NCBI RefSeq assembly: GCF_021646685.1
Contig: NZ_JAKJHW010000013.1
Coordinates: 1-58,499, forward strand
DNA from: Pseudalkalibacillus salsuginis
GTDB lineage: Bacteria; Bacillota; Bacilli; Bacillales; Fictibacillaceae
DNA: 58,499 bases
Direction: 5' to 3'
Shown here: positions 9,754 through 18,541 of the stretch, piece after piece
How the letters are laid out: every line of letters begins with the position of its first letter
How positions within the stretch are numbered: the stretch's first letter is position 1
The notes under the pieces: generated by a model
Databases searched by the model: none
Seen by the model: only the letters and a program-made list of their open reading frames with translations
Told to the model about the DNA's origin: nothing
Program-made: the position numbers and the translations under genes

Positions 9754-10671
9754 TTAATCGTACTCCCATTTGACGCCCAGTTCCTTCCATAGCTGCTCTG
9801 GTTCGAAAGTCGTGTCCATTTGTTGGATGGCTAATTGTCTTCTAATCTGGCTTTTCACTTCATCAAATTCGTATTTGTTTCCAGGTTTCATATCATGCAG
9901 CAGCACGATTCCGTATCCATCCTCTGTTTGAATGGGGCCGCTCCATTTCCCTTTTTCGAGTTCCGTAATAACATCAAAATAGGCTGGTTCAACATAATTA
10001 CTGGAAGTATCGACCCATCCCATCGCCCCTCCACTAGGACCTGAAAACTCATCGATCGACCTCTCTCTTGCAAGTGTTGAAAAAGAAGAACCATTTTCAA
10101 GCTCCTCTAGTACTTGTTTCGCCTCCTCTTCTGTCTTCACAATGATCTGAGAGATTTGATACAGCGGTTTAAGGTCGTAAAGATGTTGATTCTCTTGATA
10201 ATATTTACGCAGATCATCCTCTTTAATGATGACATCTTTCGTGATCAATTCTTCCAAAAGGATGGCATGCTCGATTTCTTCCTTCAACTGTTTACCGTCC
10301 ATTGCCTGGATGTCGGGGTGTTCATGGGCATCCGCTCCAGCCCCGACCATCCTTTGATACAGTTCGATTTCACGAGTCAGCTCCTCATCCGATACAGTAA
10401 TACCATGTTTATCGGCAAGCTGCTCTACAACCTTTTTGTCGATCATTTGCTTCAATACATCTTTGCCATACCTTTTCTTCAGCATGTCGATCCACTCATT
10501 TTCAGAAATGGATTCATCCCCGATTTGAGCTACACTGCCTGAAAGATCCATAAGGAGGTTTCCCCCTTTACCACCTGAAGCATCACTACTGATTTTGGCA
10601 AAAAAAATGATCGATCCGATGTTCGTGATTAGAAGTAAAACAATCACACCGATTAAAATTTTTCGGTTCAT
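9754..10671 (-). CDS. yacD: Membrane-anchored parvulin-type peptidyl-prolyl isomerase
   Basis: Probably a PrsA-like folding factor outside the membrane. The 305-residue protein has a membrane segment at about residues 5-26 ([20 protein letters not shown]) and a SurA-like N-terminal helical region. A PpiC/parvulin domain covers about 165-260, with [25 protein letters not shown] and GGAMGWVD. Unlike PrsA it has no lipobox cysteine, so it should stay anchored by an uncleaved helix. Position (between hslO and cysK) and type match B. subtilis YacD. Its start overlaps the hslO stop by four bases. The substrate is unknown. Confidence 0.85.
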   Translation of the reverse strand: MNRKILIGVIVLLLITNIGSIIFFAKISSDASGGKGGNLLMDLSGSVAQIGDESISENEWIDMLKKRYGKDVLKQMIDKKVVEQLADKHGITVSDEELTREIELYQRMVGAGADAHEHPDIQAMDGKQLKEEIEHAILLEELITKDVIIKEDDLRKYYQENQHLYDLKPLYQISQIIVKTEEEAKQVLEELENGSSFSTLARERSIDEFSGPSGGAMGWVDTSSNYVEPAYFDVITELEKGKWSGPIQTEDGYGIVLLHDMKPGNKYEFDEVKSQIRRQLAIQQMDTTFEPEQLWKELGVKWEYD

Positions 10672-11564
10672 CCATTCTTCACCCTACGAGCTTCCTCAAG
10701 AAGCGCTTCTAAATCCTCTTTCGTATAATGATACGTTTCATTGCAGAAATGACAATTGGCATCTGCTTTACCATCCTCGATGATCATATCTTGAATTTCC
10801 TCTTCACCAAGACTGACGATAGCATCTGCAAAACGCTCCCTCGAACAGCTGCAAGAAAATGAAACAGGTGATTTAGATAAGATTTGAACATTTTCTTCAC
10901 CTAGCACGTTATATAACAATTGTTCAGGTGGATCACCTGCATCGATCATCTTCGAAACAGGATCGGTATTCTCCAATCTTTTTTCGATGAACGTGATCAT
11001 TTCTTCCTGTGCACCAGGCATCACTTGGATGACGAACCCTCCAGAAGCGAGAATCGAATTATCAGGATTCACAAGGACACCAACGGCCACAGCAGAAGGA
11101 ATTTGTTCAGAAGATACAAAATAGTACGTGAAATCTTCCCCCAATTCCCCTGATACTAAGGGGACTTGGCCGGTAAAGTTTTCCCGCATCCCTAGATCTT
11201 TAACGACGGATAGGTGTCCGTTTTTCCCGACGGCACGCGCTACATCCAGCTTTCCATGCTTGTTCAAGTCAAAATGGACGTTCGGATTTGAAACATAACC
11301 TCTTGTTTCCCCTTTGGCGTTCGAGTCCACAATTAGGGCTCCGATTGGTCCACCCCCTTCAATCTTTACGGTCAACTTGTTGCTGTCGCTTTTCAACATC
11401 GAAGCCATCATGGTAGAAGCGCTCATTGCACGCCCAAGTGCTGCAGAAGCTGTCGGCAAAGTTTTTTGGCGCCGTTGTGCTTCACTGACCATTTCTGTTG
11501 TATCCACTGCATATGCCCGGATATTCCCATCAAAGGCTAATGCTTTTACTAAGTAGTCGGACAT
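10668..11564 (-). CDS. hslO: Redox-regulated chaperone Hsp33
   Basis: A holdase activated by oxidative unfolding. The 298-residue protein has the Hsp33 N-terminal domain and, near the C-terminus, the four redox/zinc cysteines as CSC and CHFC ([10 protein letters not shown] ... [11 protein letters not shown]). SD AAGGAAG lies before the ATG. It is 15 bases downstream of coaX, the same pair as in B. subtilis (yacB-yacC). Confidence 0.95.
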   Translation of the reverse strand: MSDYLVKALAFDGNIRAYAVDTTEMVSEAQRRQKTLPTASAALGRAMSASTMMASMLKSDSNKLTVKIEGGGPIGALIVDSNAKGETRGYVSNPNVHFDLNKHGKLDVARAVGKNGHLSVVKDLGMRENFTGQVPLVSGELGEDFTYYFVSSEQIPSAVAVGVLVNPDNSILASGGFVIQVMPGAQEEMITFIEKRLENTDPVSKMIDAGDPPEQLLYNVLGEENVQILSKSPVSFSCSCSRERFADAIVSLGEEEIQDMIIEDGKADANCHFCNETYHYTKEDLEALLEEARRVKNG

Positions 11565-11579
11565 GTAGAATCTCCTTCC

Positions 11580-12353
11580 TTAATGAAGTTCTGTATTCTT
11601 GTGATAAATCAATTGCAATCCTTTCAATGTAAGGAAAGGATCGACCAGATCGATGACGGAAGATTCCTCGCCGATCAGCCCGGCCAGGCCGCCTGTCGCT
11701 ATAACCAATGGTTCCTCTTCAGCTTGCATTTTCATTCGATTGACAATGCCTTCTACTTGCCCGACATATCCATAAAAAATACCGGCTTGCATGGCACTTA
11801 CTGTATTTTTCCCTATAATGTGGTCTGATTTCATGATCTCGATCCGAGGCAGCTTGGCTGCATGGGTATAAAGGGCTTCAGTAGAGATACTGATCCCTGG
11901 TGAAATCGCACCGCCTAAATAGTTTTTGTTTTTATCGATATAGCAATACGTGGTCGCGGTACCAAAATCGACAATGATCAGCGGTGTATCGTATTCATGT
12001 AATGCTGCAACAGCATTGACGATACGATCGGCACCAACTTCCCTCGGATTTTCAGTCTTTATGTTCAATCCGGTCTTGATTCCCGGTCCTATGATGAGCG
12101 GCTTTAGATTAAAGTACTTCTCACACATTTTTTCAAGTGGAAACATCAGTGGAGGTACAACTGATGAAAGGATGATCCCATCAATGTCATTAAAATCAAG
12201 CTCAACATGTGTCAATAAACTTGATATGAACATTCCATATTCATCTTCAGATTTTTTTCGGCTCGTACCAACACGCCAATGATATTTGAGGTCATCCCCT
12301 TCATAAATTCCAAGCACGATATTTGTATTCCCTACATCCATTACTAAAATCAT
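11580..12353 (-). CDS. coaX: Type III pantothenate kinase
   Basis: Phosphorylates pantothenate, the first step to coenzyme A. The 257-residue ASKHA-fold protein begins [17 protein letters not shown] (phosphate loop), has [12 protein letters not shown], the DFGTAT motif and [13 protein letters not shown], as expected for CoaX. The ATG at 12353 is chosen because GTGGGG lies six bases upstream; a GTG 12 bases upstream is part of that SD. It begins the coaX-hslO-yacD group. Confidence 0.93.
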   Translation of the reverse strand: MILVMDVGNTNIVLGIYEGDDLKYHWRVGTSRKKSEDEYGMFISSLLTHVELDFNDIDGIILSSVVPPLMFPLEKMCEKYFNLKPLIIGPGIKTGLNIKTENPREVGADRIVNAVAALHEYDTPLIIVDFGTATTYCYIDKNKNYLGGAISPGISISTEALYTHAAKLPRIEIMKSDHIIGKNTVSAMQAGIFYGYVGQVEGIVNRMKMQAEEEPLVIATGGLAGLIGEESSVIDLVDPFLTLKGLQLIYHKNTELH

Positions 12354-12425
12354 GTCATTCCCCACTATCTATACAAATTCTATCTTTAGTTATAACACAA
12401 TCACCCCATGAAAACACGCCAAAAA

Positions 12426-12457
12426 AGCCTGAGTGGAAATGCTTTCCCACCCAGGCT
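12426..12457 (-). terminator. Second terminator upstream of coaX
   Basis: Minus-strand stem AGCCTGGGTGG/CCACTCAGGCT followed by six T. It lies beyond the R1 repeat copy, so that copy is flanked by terminators on both sides and read-through from ftsH into coaX should be low. Confidence 0.75.
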
Positions 12458-12505
12458 CATATCCTATTACTTTACTATGATTTTTTCGAAATTGACTCCT
12501 TATCC

Positions 12506-12614
12506 GAAAAGCGGAAGCGACCCGCTTAGTCACGCAGGCCACTGGAAGACGACGAGGAGGCCGTTGCCGCCGCAGGAGGTCTGAAGTGATTCAAGTGGTT
12601 AGGCGATAGGAAAG
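12506..12614 (+). repeat. R1 dispersed repeat, short form (copy A)
   Basis: Begins GAAAAGCGGAAGCGACC, contains CACTGGAAGACGACGAGGAG and GCCGCCGCAGGAGGTCTGAA, and ends near GGTTAGGCGATAGG. It shares these blocks, in order, with the copies at 24267, 37954, 42486, 46820, 49966 and 52139. There is no reading frame of note. Confidence 0.8.
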
Positions 12615-12638
12615 AATGAATGATTTTTTAGCAAAGAA

Positions 12639-12666
12639 AAAGATGCCCCTCGTTATGGGCATCTTT
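12639..12666 (-). terminator. ftsH terminator
   Basis: Minus-strand stem AAAGATGCCC/GGGCATCTTT with a short loop and a T-run. It begins 12 bases after the ftsH stop. Confidence 0.85.
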
Positions 12667-12677
12667 TCGATGATATA

Positions 12678-14621
12678 TTATTCTTTATTCTCTGAATCAG
12701 AATCGTCCTCAGAAGCATTCTCATCCTTCTTTGTGATGTTGACTTTTACATCATCCTCAGAGGACTCGGTCTCCTCCTTCGGATATTCGAATCCCTCAGG
12801 CATTTGACCTGTTTTGAAAAGGGATTTGATTTGTTCGCTGTCAAGTGTCTCAACTTTTTTCAACGTCTCAGCAACCAAATTCAATTTATCCTGGTGTTGG
12901 ACTAGGATTTCCTTACAGTGGTCATACGCTTCCTTGATGATCTTTTGAGTTTCAAGATCGATTTCATGAGCAATTGCATCACTGTAGTTTTGTTCATTTT
13001 GGATGTCACGGCCAAGGAATACATTTCCGCCTTGTCCCTGACCGAATTGCATTGGACCAAGCTTTTCACTCATTCCGAACTCAGTAACCATCCGGCGGGC
13101 AATGCTTGTCGCTCGCTGGAAGTCATTACTTGCTCCAGTACTTGATTCATTGAACGTGATTTCTTCTGCAACACGTCCCCCAAGCAATCCAGTGATTTTA
13201 TCCACCAATTCTGGTTTCGTCATGAAATAACGATCTTCCTTCGGCAAGGTTACAGCATATCCGCCAGCCTGACCGCGAGGAACGATTGTGACTTTATGGA
13301 CAACTTCTGCATTATCAAGCACTAGACCGATAATTGTATGCCCTGCTTCGTGATAAGCAACGATGTTTTTTTCCTTTTGAGAAATGACACGGCTTTTCTT
13401 AGCAGGACCAGCAATAACACGATCTGTTGCTTCATCAATATCTTCCATATCGATTTTCTTTTTATTTTGACGGGCAGCGACAAGGGCTGCTTCATTCAAC
13501 AGGTTCTCAAGATCAGCACCGGAGAATCCTGGAGTTCGCATTGCGATCGTTTTTATGTCGACTGATTCTGCTAAAGGTTTGTTCCGAGCGTGTACTTTAA
13601 GTACTTCTTCACGGCCTTTGACATCAGGTCGGCCGACTGGAATTTGACGGTCAAAACGACCTGGTCGCAATAATGCAGGGTCTAGAATATCTGGTCTGTT
13701 CGTAGCCGCTACGATGATGATTCCTTCGTTTGCACTGAAACCATCCATTTCAACAAGCAACTGGTTCAAGGTTTGTTCACGCTCATCGTGACCTCCACCT
13801 AGTCCTGCACCACGCTGACGACCTACAGCATCAATTTCATCAATGAAAATGATACAAGGTGAGTTTTTCTTAGCGTTTTCAAATAAATCACGGACACGGG
13901 AAGCCCCGACACCGACAAACATCTCAACGAAATCAGAACCACTGATTGAGAAGAACGGAACCCCAGCTTCACCAGCTACAGCTTGAGCCAGCAATGTCTT
14001 ACCTGTTCCTGGAGGTCCTACCAGCAGGACACCCTTAGGAATACGGGCACCGAGTGAAGCGAATTTACGAGGATCTTTCAAGAATTCGACGACCTCGATC
14101 AATTCTTGCTTCTCTTCATCTGCGCCGGCTACGTCTTTGAATGTGACTTTTTTCTTTTCTTCACTGTATAGCTTCGCCTTACTTTTACCAAAATTCATGA
14201 CACGGCTGCCGCCGCCCTGAGCTTGATTAAGAAGGAAGAAGAATAAAATGAATATGATGACAAACGGAATAATGGAAGTAAAGAAGGTTACCCAACCGCT
14301 CGTTCCCTCTGCTTCTTTAACATCTATCTCAACATTAGCCTCTTCCAACTGAGTTAGGACATCCCTGCTCATCTCAGGCGGAATGTTCGTTGTAAATGAC
14401 GTTTGATCGTTATAACCCGTCAGTTTACCTTGAAGGACCAGTACCTGGTTCTTTGGCTGCATTGTAAGAGACTCTACTTCACCTTTTTGTAGAGCTTCAG
14501 TGAATTGATCGTATCTTAATTGTTTAACGTCGTTGTTGTTGCCATTGAAAAAACTGACAATCCCGACAACGACAAGGAATATTAGCAAATAAAATATTGT
14601 ATTTCTGAAGATGCGATTCAT
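12678..14621 (-). CDS. ftsH: ATP-dependent membrane zinc metalloprotease FtsH
   Basis: A membrane-bound AAA protease for quality control and regulatory proteolysis. The 647-residue protein has two membrane segments (about 7-25 and 108-131) around an extracytoplasmic domain. The AAA domain has Walker A GPPGTGKT, Walker [12 protein letters not shown] and the second region of homology [20 protein letters not shown]. The protease has the zinc motif HEAGH. The C-terminal tail is strongly acidic. SD GAGGAGG precedes the ATG. It follows hprT with a probable promoter of its own. Confidence 0.97.
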   Translation of the reverse strand: MNRIFRNTIFYLLIFLVVVGIVSFFNGNNNDVKQLRYDQFTEALQKGEVESLTMQPKNQVLVLQGKLTGYNDQTSFTTNIPPEMSRDVLTQLEEANVEIDVKEAEGTSGWVTFFTSIIPFVIIFILFFFLLNQAQGGGSRVMNFGKSKAKLYSEEKKKVTFKDVAGADEEKQELIEVVEFLKDPRKFASLGARIPKGVLLVGPPGTGKTLLAQAVAGEAGVPFFSISGSDFVEMFVGVGASRVRDLFENAKKNSPCIIFIDEIDAVGRQRGAGLGGGHDEREQTLNQLLVEMDGFSANEGIIIVAATNRPDILDPALLRPGRFDRQIPVGRPDVKGREEVLKVHARNKPLAESVDIKTIAMRTPGFSGADLENLLNEAALVAARQNKKKIDMEDIDEATDRVIAGPAKKSRVISQKEKNIVAYHEAGHTIIGLVLDNAEVVHKVTIVPRGQAGGYAVTLPKEDRYFMTKPELVDKITGLLGGRVAEEITFNESSTGASNDFQRATSIARRMVTEFGMSEKLGPMQFGQGQGGNVFLGRDIQNEQNYSDAIAHEIDLETQKIIKEAYDHCKEILVQHQDKLNLVAETLKKVETLDSEQIKSLFKTGQMPEGFEYPKEETESSEDDVKVNITKKDENASEDDSDSENKE

Positions 14622-14658
14622 CCCTTACCTCCTCTCGCATACGAGCAAATCATAATTT

Positions 14659-14688
14659 ATAGTATCATATGTGTTCACTAATTCACAA
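14659..14688 (-). promoter_or_regulatory. Probable ftsH promoter
   Basis: The -35 TTGTGA (14688-14683), an 18-bp spacer and the -10 TACTAT (14664-14659) lie directly after the hprT stop. The -35 is only a partial match. B. subtilis ftsH also has its own promoter. Confidence 0.5.
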
Positions 14689-14689
14689 C

Positions 14690-15232
14690 TCATTGGCCTT
14701 GGTAGATTTCTGGTTTTAATACACCGATGTAGGGCAGGTTCCGATATCGTTCCGCAAAGTCCAATCCATACCCTACTACGAACGCATCCGGTACGACAAA
14801 TCCGGCGGTATCCGGTTTCAAATCGACTTTCCTTCCAGTCGGTTTATCCAGCAAAGTGACAATCTTGATCGACTTCGCTTTACGGTGCTTGAACAACTCT
14901 ACTAAATAATTGAGAGTCAACCCGCTGTCTATGATGTCTTCTACGATCAAGATATCCCGGCCTTCAATCGAGGTATTCAAATCCTTGATGATCTTTACCT
15001 CACCAGAAGACACGGTAGAATTCCCATAGCTTGATACATCCATGAAATCAAGTTCCACATGGATATCCATACGTTTTACAAGATCAGCCATGAAAGGCAG
15101 TGCTCCTTTTAATACACCGATTACGAGTGGAAAACGGTCTCTGTATTCATCTGATAGTTGAGATGCGAGCTCATGCACCTTCGTTTGGATTTCATCTTCT
15201 GAAATCAAGATCTCCTGCATATCACTTCTCAT
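14690..15232 (-). CDS. hprT: Hypoxanthine-guanine phosphoribosyltransferase
   Basis: Salvages hypoxanthine and guanine with PRPP. The 180-residue protein has the PRPP-binding loop [14 protein letters not shown], the SSYG pair of the catalytic loop ([14 protein letters not shown]) and [20 protein letters not shown] at the C-terminus. The start at 15232 follows AGGAGG by 11 bases and gives the N-terminus usual in bacilli. A downstream ATG at 15220 is possible but lacks an SD. It lies 15 bases after tilS, an established pair that is often essential. Confidence 0.95.
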   Translation of the reverse strand: MRSDMQEILISEDEIQTKVHELASQLSDEYRDRFPLVIGVLKGALPFMADLVKRMDIHVELDFMDVSSYGNSTVSSGEVKIIKDLNTSIEGRDILIVEDIIDSGLTLNYLVELFKHRKAKSIKIVTLLDKPTGRKVDLKPDTAGFVVPDAFVVGYGLDFAERYRNLPYIGVLKPEIYQGQ

Positions 15233-15247
15233 AAGTATGTATTCCTC

Positions 15248-16648
15248 CTAGACCTCATGCCTGGTATTTTGAAAATATAGAGACATCCATTGATCGTCGG
15301 TACCATCAGCTGGCCCTATATCTGCATGCTTCACTCCTGGTATCCAGAGAATCTTTCCAGAAGAGTCAGTAACAATAGGCCAACTATCCCTCAGCTGCTT
15401 TGGCAATTTCGCATCAATGAACACATCTTTCACCTTCTTAGACCCCTTTATTCCAGCAGGATGGAGCCGGTCCCCTTCTTCTCGAGTTCGTACGAATAGT
15501 GGTAATTGAAGTTGAGAAGGTTGGAAGATGAACTGATTTTTACCCTCCCTATAGCCAGCGTTCCGATCTAAGGAACTGAAGATGAGTTTCCCTACAGGCA
15601 ATTCATACATTCGGCCTAATTCCAATTGATATGAATATGAATGATCATCCTCTGGCTGCTGAAACGTGAATACACATTTGTCATACTCTCGTCTTGAGAA
15701 CAGACCACCTGGTAAATGTATGGTTCCAGAAGGGTTTTCCGACTTCATCAATCGTATGCAATCCTTGATATGACTAGACGTAATATTGCTCGGATCCGAT
15801 TGATAAAGATAGTTTAATATTAGATGAATCCCTCTTCTTTGTAAAGGAATTGCCATCTTCAGAAAGCCTGGTACAGACAATGTCAATTCTTTGTCACACT
15901 TTTGCAGAATAACGTTTACAAGTCCCTTTTCCGTTTGTTTATGAAGGTAATCCTCGTCCTCTTTCAAACGGTCACTCAGCTGTTGGAATTTTTCGTGTAC
16001 AGCCGGGTTTTCTTCTTTCAAGAAAGGGAGGACATTTTCTCTGAAACGGTTCCGTTTATATTTGTCACTCATATTACTAGGATCGATCCGATAAGGAATA
16101 TTTTCGTCTTTACAATAATGTACAAGTTCGTCCTTCGTTATTCCTAGAAATGGACGGATAATTCGACCAGTTGAGAAAAACCTTGCCACTGGAATGCCTG
16201 AAAGCCCTCCATGTCCTGCTCCTCTCACCATGTTCATCAACATCGTTTCAATTTGGTCATCCCCATGGTGTGCAAGGGCCAAACACTCAGCATCGTACTG
16301 CTGCATGACAGCTGCAAAGAATTCATAACGTACTCTTCGTGCTGCCTGTTGAGGCGACTCTCCAGTTCGCTCTATATATAACGGAAGGTTTTTTTGAATC
16401 CGTTCAATAGATATGCCATGTGATATACAGTATTGTTGCACAAAATCAGCATCCTCAGCCGATTCCTTCCCTCGGAACATATGATCCACGTGTGCAACAA
16501 CGAGTTGCAAATCCATCCGGGTCCGCTTTTTCATGAAATAATCAAGCAAAGCCATCGAATCAGGACCTCCGGAAACGCCGATGACGACCGTAGCACCCTC
16601 AGTAAAAAGTTTGTTTTGTCGGACAAATTGATCAACTGCTTCGAACAT
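15248..16648 (-). CDS. tilS: tRNA(Ile)-lysidine synthetase
   Basis: Converts C34 of tRNA-Ile(CAU) to lysidine, so the tRNA reads AUA as isoleucine. The 466-residue protein has the PP-loop ATPase motif GVSGGPDSMALLDY near residue 28, ALAHHGDDQIETMLMNMVRG and the TilS-type C-terminal domains. SD AAGGGG lies eight bases before the ATG. It is first in tilS-hprT-(ftsH), with a promoter upstream. Confidence 0.95.
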   Translation of the reverse strand: MFEAVDQFVRQNKLFTEGATVVIGVSGGPDSMALLDYFMKKRTRMDLQLVVAHVDHMFRGKESAEDADFVQQYCISHGISIERIQKNLPLYIERTGESPQQAARRVRYEFFAAVMQQYDAECLALAHHGDDQIETMLMNMVRGAGHGGLSGIPVARFFSTGRIIRPFLGITKDELVHYCKDENIPYRIDPSNMSDKYKRNRFRENVLPFLKEENPAVHEKFQQLSDRLKEDEDYLHKQTEKGLVNVILQKCDKELTLSVPGFLKMAIPLQRRGIHLILNYLYQSDPSNITSSHIKDCIRLMKSENPSGTIHLPGGLFSRREYDKCVFTFQQPEDDHSYSYQLELGRMYELPVGKLIFSSLDRNAGYREGKNQFIFQPSQLQLPLFVRTREEGDRLHPAGIKGSKKVKDVFIDAKLPKQLRDSWPIVTDSSGKILWIPGVKHADIGPADGTDDQWMSLYFQNTRHEV

Positions 16649-16711
16649 GGAATGATCCCCTTCAATAGATAGGTGTAATTTAATGCAGCTTGAAAAAAGA
16701 AAATCACTGCC

Positions 16712-16740
16712 ATCATAGAAGAAGGAGTTAAGGATGTCAA
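16712..16740 (-). promoter_or_regulatory. tilS sigma-A promoter
   Basis: The -35 TTGACA (16740-16735), a 17-bp spacer and the -10 TATGAT (16717-16712) lie about 65 bases before the tilS start. A short near-palindrome (CCCCTAGTAGGG) just upstream lies between this promoter and the end of yabT. Confidence 0.7.
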
Positions 16741-16761
16741 TGTTTCCCTACTAGGGGAACT

Positions 16762-17754
16762 TTACAAAGTCTGCCCCATCAAGTAAACGACATAAAAGAC
16801 AAACAGGAATATGAAAATAAGCACGGTTTCCATGAAATGACGGCGTTTTTTGATTTTCTTTTGCTGGGTACGCCCTGCACGTCCAGACTGCGATTGTTGA
16901 TAGGCTTGTGCGGCTGGTTTTCCTGTGGGCGTATTGGTTGTTTTCGCTGCTGATTTCCCCGAATAAAGCTCCAGTAAATCCTGCCTCATGTCAATCGCAT
17001 TTTGATATTGCCCATGGAAAACCTTATAGAGGATCGGTCGATATTTTCCTAATATACGATTCCGATCGATTAGTTTTTTTAATTGGGTCCATCCACCCTC
17101 TTTTTTATCAAAACGCTTCGGATAAGCATAGTTCATAATGATCATTCCAACTGCAAAAAGGTCGTAAGACGGCTCCGCCCGTCTAGAACCCATCCCCCAA
17201 AAACCCCGATCGAAAAACTCTGTATATTCTTTCACCGCCCTTCCTACCATCGTGGTTCCGCCAACATCGAGCCAACGAATTTTCGGAGGAGGACCTGAAA
17301 TGAGCAAATTATCAGGTTTAAGGTCACCGAATACCCATCCGGCATTATGAAGCTCTGCCAGATCGCCCAAAAGCTGTAAAAGGAGGATGCCGAACCATTC
17401 ATCTTTACGCTGTCTCATAAACACGAATAATGATTCACCTTGCACATATTCCATTACATAGAAAGGTACCGTCCCTGAAGACGTCACCCAATCATCCATC
17501 TCGATAAAAGAAGGTCCAAGTGTCTTCCCCTGGACCTTCGATAAATGTTTGAGCACATTCACTTCAGAGGTAATCGAAAGTGTATCGCGACTTACCTTGA
17601 CAGCAACCTTACTTTGATCATATTTTGCAAGATAGACCGTTCCTGTCGCCCCCGATCCTAGTTCACGGAGGATTAAATATTGCTTCTGGTTCCATTTTCC
17701 AGAAATAATTGATCCGATCGGTACATTAACTTCCTGATTCTTCGACGTATTCAT
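16762..17754 (-). CDS. yabT: Hanks-type serine/threonine kinase with C-terminal membrane anchor
   Basis: A eukaryotic-like kinase, in B. subtilis sporulation-associated and bound to DNA and RecA. The 330-residue protein has a Gly loop (LGSGATGTVYLAKY), ATP-lysine in VAVKVS, the catalytic loop VFGDLKPDNLL and a metal motif DVGG in place of the usual DFG. After about residue 265 comes a basic, Gln/Gly-rich linker and a final membrane helix (TVLIFIFLFVFYVVYLMG). There are no PASTA repeats, as in YabT and unlike PrkC. The ATG at 17754 fits AGGTG by six bases. Its start overlaps yabS by 29 bases. Confidence 0.9.
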   Translation of the reverse strand: MNTSKNQEVNVPIGSIISGKWNQKQYLILRELGSGATGTVYLAKYDQSKVAVKVSRDTLSITSEVNVLKHLSKVQGKTLGPSFIEMDDWVTSSGTVPFYVMEYVQGESLFVFMRQRKDEWFGILLLQLLGDLAELHNAGWVFGDLKPDNLLISGPPPKIRWLDVGGTTMVGRAVKEYTEFFDRGFWGMGSRRAEPSYDLFAVGMIIMNYAYPKRFDKKEGGWTQLKKLIDRNRILGKYRPILYKVFHGQYQNAIDMRQDLLELYSGKSAAKTTNTPTGKPAAQAYQQSQSGRAGRTQQKKIKKRRHFMETVLIFIFLFVFYVVYLMGQTL

Positions 17755-18466
17755 CATAATCACCTAGCAGTTTCCGCTTAGATCGTTTATCTGAAAAGAG
17801 CCCAAGAGCTTCTTTCAGTGCAGGCCCTGTTGGTGTGATCCCGCCTGTGGAAATTTTCTTGAAGGTCTTCGCCAATGTATCAAGCTGCGGCGTCCAATCC
17901 TGCAGTTTTTCAATGGACTGTTTTTTGCCAGGAAATGCATAAATCGAAAATTGATTGTTACCTGTCCTTGAATTTAAGGAGATAGATAAATCGATCAATG
18001 ATTCTTGTACGGTCGGGAGTTTATCATCCATGCTTGCGGAAATATCGACCAGGATCAATACTTCAAGATTGACAGTCTCCCCGATTTCATCGACGACCTC
18101 CATGACCTGGCCACGTTTTTCAGGAGGCAAATCTTCCATTTGCTGCTCATCACCGAGAATCTGTGTCAGTTCCTTGTTGATCATCCCATGTATGGTTTGT
18201 GTCATCGCCTTCTGTGTCACCATTTTGACAGTTTGTGCGAGTTGGGTCGCGTACACGATTTGACTGACCCCTCCACCGCTCATCGCAATATCTTCAACTT
18301 CTTTCAAACCATGTTCGCCATAGGCCTCATTTTGAGATAGAATCCCGATAACATTGATTGCAATCCCTTTTTCTCTTGCCAGAGCGGCAATGGCGACTGG
18401 ATCTTCACCGTGATTCGAACACCCGTCTGTTATTAATAGAATTTGCCGTAATGTACCCTTATTCAT
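17726..18466 (-). CDS. yabS: von Willebrand factor A domain protein
   Basis: The 246-residue protein has a C-terminal vWA domain with the metal-site motif DISASM near residue 142, preceded by a partial vWA-like N-terminal half (LLITDGCSNHGEDP). Function is not known. In B. subtilis yabS pairs with the kinase gene yabT, as here. Its Shine-Dalgarno AGAGGGG lies inside one arm of an inverted repeat after spoIIE, so translation may depend on that hairpin. Confidence 0.85.
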   Translation of the reverse strand: MNKGTLRQILLITDGCSNHGEDPVAIAALAREKGIAINVIGILSQNEAYGEHGLKEVEDIAMSGGGVSQIVYATQLAQTVKMVTQKAMTQTIHGMINKELTQILGDEQQMEDLPPEKRGQVMEVVDEIGETVNLEVLILVDISASMDDKLPTVQESLIDLSISLNSRTGNNQFSIYAFPGKKQSIEKLQDWTPQLDTLAKTFKKISTGGITPTGPALKEALGLFSDKRSKRKLLGDYDEYVEESGS

Positions 18467-18470
18467 GCCA

Positions 18471-18523
18471 AAAATCCCCTCTCGAATTTTGTTATTACCA
18501 TGATAGTCAAGGTAGAGGGGATT
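18471..18523 (-). terminator. Inverted repeat after spoIIE (terminator-like, covers the yabS SD)
   Basis: Arms AATCCCCTCT (18523-18514) and AGAGGGGATT (18482-18473) on the minus strand, a loop of about 31 bases and then TTTTT. It could end spoIIE transcripts. Its second arm is also the yabS Shine-Dalgarno. Confidence 0.6.
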
Positions 18524-18541
18524 TATACTAGATTTGATAGA

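Larger units (their letters stand above)
12354..12677. other. Intergenic region between coaX and ftsH
   Basis: About 320 bases without a gene. It holds the terminator just after ftsH, one short copy of the R1 dispersed repeat and a second terminator. A weak TATAAC lies before coaX without a clear -35. Confidence 0.7.

Noticed and set aside
12506-12614. Insertion sequence or transposase remnant in R1
   Set aside because: No reading frame with transposase features in any copy; copies are too short and share no long terminal inverted repeats.
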